Below are positions 50,995 to 57,388 of a DNA stretch of 57,388 bases, one piece after another; position 1 is the first letter of the stretch; every line of letters starts with the position of its first letter. Both the position numbers and the translations under genes were made by a program. Under the pieces are notes generated by a model. The model saw only the letters and a list, made by a program, of their open reading frames with translations, was not told the DNA's origin and made no database searches. Source of the stretch: Psychrobacillus antarcticus (lineage in GTDB: Bacteria; Bacillota; Bacilli; Bacillales_A; Planococcaceae); contig NZ_JAIZDB010000029.1 of the NCBI RefSeq assembly GCF_029533155.1, forward strand, positions 1-57,388, written 5' to 3'.

Positions 50995-51957
50995 TTACAG
51001 TACTAAATTTGGTTTTTTGTTCAGACTGTGACGTCCTTCAACAAATCGAACTGTACCTGATTTAGCGCGCATAACGATAGAATGCGTTGAACCGAAGGCA
51101 CCTTTAAATTGTACTCCACGAAGAAGTTCTCCATCTGTCACACCTGTTGCTGCAAAAATAGCGTCATCGCCTTTAACTAAGTCTTCCATGCGTAAAACTT
51201 TGTTTACATCGAGACCCATCTTGATGCAACGTGCTAGCTCTGCCTCGTTTTGAGGCACAAGTTTCCCTTGGATTTCTCCACCTAGACACTTTAATCCGAC
51301 AGCAGAGATAACACCTTCTGGAGCTCCACCCATTCCGAATAAAATATCTACACCTGTTTCATCAAACGCTGTATTAATAGCTCCTGCAACATCACCATCA
51401 GTAATTAGCTTTATACGTGCTCCAGCTGCTCTAATTTCATCAATCATTTTTTGATGACGAGGACGACCTAAAATAGTTGCCACAACATCTTCAATGTTTT
51501 TATTTTTTGCACGAGCAACTGCTTTTAGATTATCTAAAACCGATGCATTTATATCAACTAGACCCACAGATTCAGGCCCTACAGCAAGTTTATCCATATA
51601 CATATCTGGGGCATGGAGTAAATTTCCACGATCAGCTATTGCAATTACCGCAAGTGCATTCCAACCACCTGAGGCTACGATATTTGTACCTTCTAAAGGA
51701 TCTACTGCGATGTCTACGTGAGGACCATCAGTACCAAGACCAAGTTTTTCACCAATATATAACATCGGTGCTTCGTCCATCTCTCCTTCTCCGATTACAA
51801 CGACGCCTTGCATAGGGATTGTGTCAAAAACTGTACGCATAGCAGTTGTTGCTGCATCATCCGCTTCGTTTTTTAAACCCCTACCCATCCAACGTGCAGA
51901 TGCGATTGCTGCTGCTTCTGTTACTCGAACCAATTCCATTGATAAACTACGTTCCAT
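50995..51957 (-). CDS. glpX: Class II fructose-1,6-bisphosphatase GlpX
   Basis: 320 residues. Gluconeogenic phosphatase converting fructose 1,6-bisphosphate to fructose 6-phosphate with Mn2+ or Mg2+. Metal-binding residues lie in [20 protein letters not shown] and [20 protein letters not shown]. It lies between murZ and rho and forms a carbon-metabolism neighbourhood with tal and fbaA. Confidence 0.95.
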   Translation of the reverse strand: MERSLSMELVRVTEAAAIASARWMGRGLKNEADDAATTAMRTVFDTIPMQGVVVIGEGEMDEAPMLYIGEKLGLGTDGPHVDIAVDPLEGTNIVASGGWNALAVIAIADRGNLLHAPDMYMDKLAVGPESVGLVDINASVLDNLKAVARAKNKNIEDVVATILGRPRHQKMIDEIRAAGARIKLITDGDVAGAINTAFDETGVDILFGMGGAPEGVISAVGLKCLGGEIQGKLVPQNEAELARCIKMGLDVNKVLRMEDLVKGDDAIFAATGVTDGELLRGVQFKGAFGSTHSIVMRAKSGTVRFVEGRHSLNKKPNLVL

Positions 51958-52086
51958 TATTATATAAGCCTCCAGTTTTGCATTATCCGAATTCCGAGCC
52001 TAATTTCTTCCTGTCTCATTGTAGCATATTTGTCAAGATTACTAAGTGACAATTATCCATAAACAAATCACATGGCTAGTAGAATT

Positions 52087-53364
52087 TTAATCATTATTTA
52101 TTTCCACTTCTTTTATTTCTACTCTTCTAATATCCGCACCTAGTCCTTGAAGCTTATCAACTAAAGAGCTATATCCTCGTTCTATATGAAAAATATCTTG
52201 GATTTCCGTTTCTCCATCAGCAATTAAACCTGCCAGTACAAGCGCTGCTCCGGCCCGAAGATCACTTGCCCTTACGGTAGCAGCTTCTAATTTCACTGGA
52301 CCTGTAATAATTGCTGTTCTTCCATCCACTCGTCCATTTGCATTCATCCGACGTAACTCATCGATGTGTTTAAAACGAGCAGAATATATAGTATCTGTGA
52401 TTACAGAAGTTCCCGTTGCTTGGGTCATCAATACAGAAAAAGGTTGTTGTAGGTCAGTTGCAAATCCAGGATACACCAATGTTTTCACGTCAACAGGTAA
52501 TAGATTTTCCACTTTAGGAATGACAATCTGTTCTTCGTATTCTTCCACTTTCACACCCATTTCACGGAGCTTAGCAGTTAATGCCTCCACGTGAAAGGGA
52601 ATCACATTGTCAATCGTAACGCCGTCTCCAGCTAAAGCTGCCATGATCATAAAAGAACCAGCTTCAATACGATCGGGAATAATCGTGTGCTTTGTCCCGT
52701 GTAATTCTTCTACACCATCAATTCGAATAACATTTGTTCCTGCACCCTTGATATTAGCACCCATATTAGATAACAAAGTTGCTACGTCAATAATTTCTGG
52801 TTCTTTTGCAGCATTTTCAATAATCGTACGACCTTTTGCTTTAACAGCTGCCAACATAATATTAATGGTAGCACCTACGCTCACAACATCTAAATAGATT
52901 TTCGCACCGACTAAATTTTGCGCACGCAAATAAATAGCACCATGTTCATTTGAAACGGATGTACCTAACGCCTCGAAACCTTTAATATGTTGATCGATTG
53001 GTCTTGGGCCTAAGTGGCATCCACCAGGTAAGCCTATTGCTGCTTTTTTGAATCTTCCAAGCATTGCACCCATTAAATAGTAAGAAGCACGTAGTTTTTT
53101 GATGTTACCATTTGGAAGAGGCATATCCACAACATTTGTCGGATCAATCGTCATTGTTCCATTTTCAAATGTTACTACTGCTCCTACTTCTTCTAAAATT
53201 TCTTTTAATGTCAAAACGTCTGAAATTTCTGGCAAACCTTCGATAGTTACAGGGGAATTCGCCAATAATGAAGCGGGAATAAGTGCTACTGCACTATTTT
53301 TCGCCCCGCTTACCTTAATGGTTCCTTGAAGGCGTTTTCCCCCTTTTATTTTATAAACTTCCAT
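52087..53364 (-). CDS. murZ: UDP-GlcNAc 1-carboxyvinyltransferase, second copy (MurZ/MurAB)
   Basis: 425 residues, same reaction as mur[22 protein letters not shown] and the Cys loop [20 protein letters not shown] are intact, so it should be active and fosfomycin-sensitive. Low-GC Gram-positives often keep two paralogues; this one, between fbaA-tal and glpX/rho, holds the position of B. subtilis murAB (murZ). Confidence 0.95.
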   Translation of the reverse strand: MEVYKIKGGKRLQGTIKVSGAKNSAVALIPASLLANSPVTIEGLPEISDVLTLKEILEEVGAVVTFENGTMTIDPTNVVDMPLPNGNIKKLRASYYLMGAMLGRFKKAAIGLPGGCHLGPRPIDQHIKGFEALGTSVSNEHGAIYLRAQNLVGAKIYLDVVSVGATINIMLAAVKAKGRTIIENAAKEPEIIDVATLLSNMGANIKGAGTNVIRIDGVEELHGTKHTIIPDRIEAGSFMIMAALAGDGVTIDNVIPFHVEALTAKLREMGVKVEEYEEQIVIPKVENLLPVDVKTLVYPGFATDLQQPFSVLMTQATGTSVITDTIYSARFKHIDELRRMNANGRVDGRTAIITGPVKLEAATVRASDLRAGAALVLAGLIADGETEIQDIFHIERGYSSLVDKLQGLGADIRRVEIKEVEINND

Positions 53365-53382
53365 ACAGTTCTCCTCGTCTTG

Positions 53383-54030
53383 TTACTCGCTTTTACGATT
53401 GTTCCAATCCGCTAGAAATCCTTCAATTCCCTTGTCTGTTAAAGGATGATTAAATAGTTGTCTTAGGACTTTAATAGGTGTTGTGGAAATATGCGCACCG
53501 TTTAAAGCTGCATCCGTAATATGTTGCGGATGTCTAATTGAAGCTGCAATAATTTCAGTTTCAATATTATGGATATTAAAGATCTCCGCAATCTTTGCTA
53601 TCAATTCCATTCCATCATGACCGATATCGTCTAAGCGACCTAAAAATGGCGATACGTAAGTTGCTCCAGCACGTGCTGCTAGCAACGCTTGGTTTGCGCT
53701 GAAAATAAGCGTTACATTCGTTTTAATACCTTCTGAACGGAATACAGAACAAGCTTTAAGTCCTTCTGGAGTCATAGGTAGTTTTACCGTAATATTCGGT
53801 GCAATGGCAGCAAGTTCTCTTCCTTCGTTAATCATACCTTCTGCATCAAGTGCAATTACTTCCGCACTAACAGAACCGTCAACTAACGCAGTAATTTCAC
53901 GAAGGCGATCGTGAAATGAGATATTTTCTTTTGCTACTAGCGATGGATTCGTTGTTACTCCGGATAGAATCCCCCAAGCATGTGCTTCTTTTATTTCGTC
54001 AAAATTGGCAGTATCGATAAAAAATTTCAT
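53383..54030 (-). CDS. tal: Transaldolase (small MipB/TalC-like type)
   Basis: 215 residues, short transaldolase class. Opening [20 protein letters not shown] and the Schiff-base Lys in [37 protein letters not shown] is a further signature. Moves a dihydroxyacetone unit in the pentose phosphate pathway. Start at the second ATG (54030), as in other members; the first ATG is only two bases from AGGAGG. Confidence 0.93.
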   Translation of the reverse strand: MKFFIDTANFDEIKEAHAWGILSGVTTNPSLVAKENISFHDRLREITALVDGSVSAEVIALDAEGMINEGRELAAIAPNITVKLPMTPEGLKACSVFRSEGIKTNVTLIFSANQALLAARAGATYVSPFLGRLDDIGHDGMELIAKIAEIFNIHNIETEIIAASIRHPQHITDAALNGAHISTTPIKVLRQLFNHPLTDKGIEGFLADWNNRKSE

Positions 54031-54055
54031 ATGACTCATATCCTCCTCATGATGG

Positions 54056-54094
54056 AAAAACAGGAGAAGGTTCTTTTGAACTCTTCTCCCCTGT
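54056..54094 (-). terminator. Terminator between fbaA and tal
   Basis: CAGGGGAGAAG AGTTC-TTTTGAA type hairpin (CAGGAGAAGGTTC pairs with GAACTCTTCTCCCCTG) followed by TTTTTCC on the minus strand. Confidence 0.8.
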
Positions 54095-54115
54095 AGCTAT
54101 TTTTCTTACTTATAA

Positions 54116-54973
54116 TTAGGCTTTATTTGAACTGCCAAACTCACGCATTTTACCGGTTACTGTTGCTTTAATAGCATCGCGGGCAGGCGTCAAATATTTA
54201 CGCGGGTCATATTGCTCTGTGTCAGACGCTAAATACTCACGAATTGCTTTAGTTGCGGCAATTTGGCTTTCTGTATTTACATTAATCTTCGCAGTTCCTA
54301 ATGAAATTGAGCGTGTAATATCATGTGTTGGTATACCTGTTCCACCATGTAATACAAGTGGAAGGTCCGCAAGTTTCGAGATTGCTTCCATTTCTTTGAA
54401 ACCTAAGTTTGGTTCCCCTTTATATGGTCCATGAACAGAACCTAAAGCAGGTGCTAAACAGTCGATTGCTGTACGTTTGACAAGTTCTGCGCATTCAGCA
54501 GGGTCTGCGTAAATAACTCCATCCGCAATAACGTCATCTTCTTGTCCACCTACTATTCCCAGTTCGGCTTCTACAGATACATTGCGTGCATGTGCATATT
54601 CTACAACTTTAGTTGTGATTTCAACGTTTTCTTCAAAGGAATGATGAGAAGCATCAATCATGACAGATGTGAATCCTGCATCAATTGCTTCTTTACATTT
54701 TTCAAAGCTAGATCCGTGATCTAAATGAATTGCCACTGGTACGGAAATTTTATAAGATTCCATTAATCCTTTTACCATATATACGACTGCAATGAAGCCA
54801 CCCATATATTTTGCTGCACCTTCAGATACACCTAGAATTACTGGTGATTTTTCTTCCTCTGCCGCTAAAAGGATTGCTTGCGTGAACTCTAAATTATTAA
54901 TGTTAAATTGTCCTACTGCATATCCTTCTCTTTTCCCTTTTTCCAGCATTTCTTTCATCGAAACTAAAGCCAT
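54116..54973 (-). CDS. fbaA: Class II fructose-bisphosphate aldolase
   Basis: 285 residues; splits fructose 1,6-bisphosphate into triose phosphates. Zinc-binding histidines in [20 protein letters not shown], and [20 protein letters not shown] with [13 protein letters not shown] bind the substrate phosphate. RBS GAGGAGG upstream. Lies between tal and spo0F as in B. subtilis. Confidence 0.96.
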   Translation of the reverse strand: MALVSMKEMLEKGKREGYAVGQFNINNLEFTQAILLAAEEEKSPVILGVSEGAAKYMGGFIAVVYMVKGLMESYKISVPVAIHLDHGSSFEKCKEAIDAGFTSVMIDASHHSFEENVEITTKVVEYAHARNVSVEAELGIVGGQEDDVIADGVIYADPAECAELVKRTAIDCLAPALGSVHGPYKGEPNLGFKEMEAISKLADLPLVLHGGTGIPTHDITRSISLGTAKINVNTESQIAATKAIREYLASDTEQYDPRKYLTPARDAIKATVTGKMREFGSSNKA

Positions 54974-55096
54974 TGAAATGGACCTCCTCTGTTTGCTGTT
55001 ACACTCCGCGATTATCTTTAATTTAATGGTATTTTCTACTTTTCTTCTCCATCATAACAAAAACAGGCGATGTTTTCCACTGCCCGGTGTTACAAC

Positions 55097-55453
55097 TTAT
55101 TTCAGGAGATTATTTACAGAATCTCTTAGTTCAAATACATCAAATGGCTTAGTGAAATACAAAGACGCCCCTAATCTCTTTGCTTCTTCTATGAAGTTTA
55201 ACTCCCCGTATGCGGTCATCATCATGACCGGGAGATCACTCCACTGTTGTTTGATTAACTTTAAAATTTGAATTCCATCCATACCAGGGATTTTCATATC
55301 GAGTAAAACTCCATCGATTTTGTGCTTCTTAATAAGTTCCAACGCCTCATACCCATTTGCAGCTAGACTGACTTCATACCCATCTTGCGTAAACACTTCT
55401 TTTAACAACAACCGTATTCCTAACTGATCATCCACTATTAAAATATGTCTCAT
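55097..55453 (-). CDS. spo0F: Sporulation phosphorelay response regulator Spo0F
   Basis: 118-residue single-domain receiver. Acidic pocket in HILIVDDQ, phospho-acceptor Asp52 in GVLLDMKIPG, switch Thr80 and Lys102 (LYFTKPFDVF). It takes phosphate from sporulation kinases and passes it to Spo0B. The neighbouring fbaA and divergent ywjG mirror B. subtilis. It lies about 120 bases upstream of fbaA with only a weak hairpin (55065-55090) between. Confidence 0.96.
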   Translation of the reverse strand: MRHILIVDDQLGIRLLLKEVFTQDGYEVSLAANGYEALELIKKHKIDGVLLDMKIPGMDGIQILKLIKQQWSDLPVMMMTAYGELNFIEEAKRLGASLYFTKPFDVFELRDSVNNLLK

Positions 55454-55594
55454 ACAAGAAAACCCCTTCTTTGTTAATCCCTACTTATATAATACGATAT
55501 CGATTAAGACAAGTCCTCTATTTTTTAAACTATTTTCCATCTTTTATAGATATATTACCTACTAATTGATAGCGTACGGAGTGACGAACTTTGT

Positions 55595-55690
55595 TTTATC
55601 CCGGTTTAACAGGCTGTAATACCCCCACCTCAAACTTTTTAGGTAATCCGAGAAAAATAGGTGGAATGTAAGCAGTCTGTCAAACCACTA
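55595..55690. repeat. Small hairpin (MITE-like) element, copy 2
   Basis: Begins TTTTATCCCGGTTTAACAGG. CAGGCTGTAATACCCCCACCT pairs imperfectly with AGGTGGAATGTAAGCAGTCTG. Matches the element at 37261. It occupies the centre of the spo0F-ywjG divergent promoter region. Confidence 0.65.
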
Positions 55691-55733
55691 TTGACGGAAT
55701 TTTTACTTTATAATAAAGGAGAGGTGAATTACT

Positions 55734-56249
55734 ATGAAAATGTTAACTACACAACTTTCGGGTTTGCTACAAAGAATTTCTAGCTCTGAGGAAGAGAATA
55801 TCGAGGAAACAGCTCGTTTACTTGCGCAAGCCGCAGCTGGTGAAGGAACTATTTTTTTCGCTACTTTCGGGGAAATGAAAAGTATTTCCATTAATGCACA
55901 GTTTGCAGCGGAGCCATTCCCTTCTATGCAATCTTGGTCAGACGAAATCGAACTGACAAGTGCAGATCGTGTTTGGATTCTCACTCGTTCCTGTTACGAC
56001 GAAGAGGCCCTGACTCTAGCTAAAAAGTTGAGTGATGAGTTTATTCCTTTTAGTGCCTTAGCGGCTGAACCGGCAAGCTATGATAATATGCTAGCCGACC
56101 TTGCTTATACATACATACCTACAAAACTCACTAAAGGGCTACTTCCCGCGGAAGATGGAACACGTATCGTTCTCCCGCATGCTCTGGGTGGATTATTTGT
56201 TTATGAAGCAGTGAAGATGAAGATAAACGAAATGCTGGTTGGTGAATAG
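55734..56249 (+). CDS. ywjG: YwjG (DUF2529) family protein
   Basis: 171 residues, DUF2529 family, known only by conservation next to spo0F in Bacillales. It has a sugar-isomerase-like alpha/beta look (TIFFATFGEMKSISINAQFA, DRVWILTRSCYDEEALTLAK) but no catalytic residues can be named. RBS AAAGGAGAGGTG upstream of the ATG. Divergent from spo0F. In B. subtilis pyrG follows; here repeats and an insertion sequence do. Confidence 0.9.
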   Translation: MKMLTTQLSGLLQRISSSEEENIEETARLLAQAAAGEGTIFFATFGEMKSISINAQFAAEPFPSMQSWSDEIELTSADRVWILTRSCYDEEALTLAKKLSDEFIPFSALAAEPASYDNMLADLAYTYIPTKLTKGLLPAEDGTRIVLPHALGGLFVYEAVKMKINEMLVGE

Positions 56250-56255
56250 TTTATA

Positions 56256-56294
56256 CAAAAATGCCTAGAGATAGTTTTCTTTAGGCATTTTTTG
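56256..56294 (+). terminator. Terminator of ywjG
   Basis: AAAATGCCTA/TTAGGCATTTT hairpin with a T-run, eight bases after the stop. Confidence 0.9.
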
Positions 56295-56326
56295 TTGATG
56301 AATTTTGGTATTTTTCCCCTTTTCGC

Positions 56327-56393
56327 GAGTGTGTAATCTAGCAGCGCGAGTATTTGCCTGTTGAACGAGAGTAAACAGAGGTTAAGAGCAAGT
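56327..56393 (-). repeat. 21-nt TACTTGCGG array, copy T5 (inverted, ~4 units)
   Basis: Read on the minus strand the units are TACTTGCTC, TACTCTCGT, TACTCGCGC and a partial CACTCGCG, each 21 bases apart. It is in opposite orientation to array T4, 120 bases to the right. Between them (56395-56450) is a fragment of the GC-rich repeat. Confidence 0.8.
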
Positions 56394-56514
56394 ACTATGA
56401 TTTCCGTTACAGTCGGACACTTTCCGCACGGATCGGTAATTACATTCCAATCAAATATAGAGTAATTACTGAGAGAATTCCTTCTTAAACAGAGATTCCA
56501 TTATATATAATCCG

Positions 56515-56637
56515 TTACTTGCGGAGCCGGGTTCTTTACTTGCGCCCAATGAAACTTTACTGGTGGTCCACTGTTAGTTACTGGCGGTTATTCTTCGTTT
56601 ACTTGCGCAGGTTGAGGAAATACTAGCGGAACGGAAT
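56515..56637 (+). repeat. 21-nt TACTTGCGG array, copy T4 (6 units)
   Basis: TACT motifs begin at 56516, 56537, 56558, 56579, 56600 and 56621, an exact 21-nt step; units read TACTTGCGG, TACTTGCGC, TACTGGTGG, TACTGGCGG, TACTTGCGC and TACTAGCGG. Ends about 45 bases before the ISL3 terminus. Confidence 0.9.
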
Positions 56638-56682
56638 TTTTTCCCTTTTTTATACTGTGAGATGTGTTTAATTTGTTATATA

Positions 56683-57388
56683 GGTTCTACGTCAAATGTT
56701 GGGGTGAAGTAAAATTTCCTTCACCTTAACCAACATGAGTTCCAATCTTTTTATACTTGTGCGTTAGTAAGATTTTAGCTCGAAATCTCAAGAAATTTCG
56801 ATAACCAAATGCGTTTCTTTTAATCACTTTTGTCAAATTATTAATGCCTTCTAAAAAACCATTAGAATAGTTGTAAACAAAGCTATTAAGAATTTCTACT
56901 TGCCAATTTTGTAGCGTTTTTATAGCCTTATTGAATTCCGGAATATCCACTTGTTTTACATGCTCATAAAAAGCATATAATGTTTCTTTGGTCTGGAGGA
57001 TTTCCTCTGGACCATTCTCTTTTGCTTGAGTAAACCATAGTTGAAAGGCTTCCTTCAATTCATAGGCCTGCTTTAATTCTTCAGACATGGAGAGATAACG
57101 ATCTAAATACCAACGGTCTTCCTCTGTTAATTTCTTGGAATTCCGGTGGAATACGTACCGCATTCTCTTACACTTTTTTCGGTCATAATCATTCCAAGTA
57201 GATTGGATTCTTCTCCGTACACCATCTAATGCCCAGTAAATATAACGAACAAAATGAAAACGATCTGCCACAATGACAGGCTTACCAAGAGCACTTGTAA
57301 CTGCAGCTTTAAAAGATGGACTCATGTCCATGATGACAATTTCTACATTTGCTCCATGTTGTTGAAGATAGTGCTTTATCGTTTTTTT
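56683..57388 (-). mobile_element. ISL3-family insertion sequence, one end in window
   Basis: The element runs off the right edge. Its end in the window starts GGTTCTACGTCAAATGTTGG at 56683, which looks like an ISL3-type terminal inverted repeat, 43 bases beyond the transposase stop. The other end, and hence target duplication and full length, cannot be seen. Confidence 0.75.
56726..57388 (-). CDS. ISL3-family transposase, C-terminal part
   Basis: At least 220 residues of a DDE transposase of the ISL3 family. The catalytic region begins VEIVIMDMSPSFKAAVTSAL (first Asp of the DDE set in MDMSPSF), then VIVADRFHFVRYIYWALDGV (second Asp) and the C-terminal NSFVYNYSNGFLEGINNLTK with the Glu. The reading frame is open to the window edge, so the copy may be intact. 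It sits where pyrG would be expected next to ywjG. Confidence 0.9.
   Translation of the reverse strand, partial: KKTIKHYLQQHGANVEIVIMDMSPSFKAAVTSALGKPVIVADRFHFVRYIYWALDGVRRRIQSTWNDYDRKKCKRMRYVFHRNSKKLTEEDRWYLDRYLSMSEELKQAYELKEAFQLWFTQAKENGPEEILQTKETLYAFYEHVKQVDIPEFNKAIKTLQNWQVEILNSFVYNYSNGFLEGINNLTKVIKRNAFGYRNFLRFRAKILLTHKYKKIGTHVG

Overview
The window is a low-GC Firmicutes chromosome from a motile, endospore-forming member of the Bacillales. Gene content and order follow the Bacillus subtilis ywp-spoIID-murAA-atp-upp-glyA-ywl-prfA-tdk-rho-fbaA-spo0F-ywjG arc. Spo0F, SpoIID, SpoIIQ, SpoIIID and SpoIIR show sporulation, and flagellin, FlhO, FlhP and a chemoreceptor show motility. The style of the intergenic repeats suggests Planococcaceae (Psychrobacillus-like), but that is inference. 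Most genes lie on the minus strand; no tRNA or rRNA was seen.

Layout. 1-2992: RsgI-type anti-sigma factor (cut by the window edge), SigI, a Pro/Lys/Glu-rich secreted protein and a small unknown. 3160-5782: yhdT-panF-EamA transporter operon. 6332-9658: an S41 protease, a membrane protein and an HlyD-like adaptor in one operon. 9842-13245: atypical flagellin, a 32-residue ORF, an IDEAL-domain protein, an unknown gene and an XRE regulator. 13388-18853: SWIM-SNF2 pair, ssbB and ywpF. 19910-23945: lipoprotein, fabZ, epuA-like, flhP, flhO, mbl. 24829-29613: spoIIID, spoIIQ, spoIID, murAA, ywzB. 29840-36740: complete atpIBEFHAGDC. 37155-38799: remnant of mnaA, intact upp and a wrecked LOV/EAL gene. 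38949-47721: glyA, ywlG, rpiB, chemoreceptor, ywlE, mntP-like, tsaC/ywlC, spoIIR, prmC, prfA. 48498-56249: tdk, rpmE, rho, glpX, murZ, tal, fbaA, spo0F and (plus strand) ywjG. The right edge holds part of an ISL3-family insertion sequence.

The core genes are ordinary; the unusual content is between them. Three repeat systems fill the gaps. (1) Four copies of a roughly 500-730 bp non-coding element carry a nested stem-loop near the left end, whose arms differ between copies in compensating ways. (2) Two arrays of CTATACGAGAG-type units are spaced 21 or 19 nt apart, with an approximately 82-nt super-period. (3) Five arrays of TACTTGCGG-type units have an exact 21-nt period. The spacing in (2) and (3) is about two turns of B-DNA. 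None encodes a convincing protein and none has CRISPR architecture. A GC-rich dispersed repeat known in style from Bacillales and a small hairpin element also occur. Traces of gene loss (mnaA tail, LOV/EAL remnant, absence of ywmB-D between spoIID and murAA) show that these intervals have been rearranged.

Gene starts were moved from the longest ORF to the start best supported by a ribosome binding site or family alignment; the evidence says where. All family names come from reading motifs by eye, not from a search.
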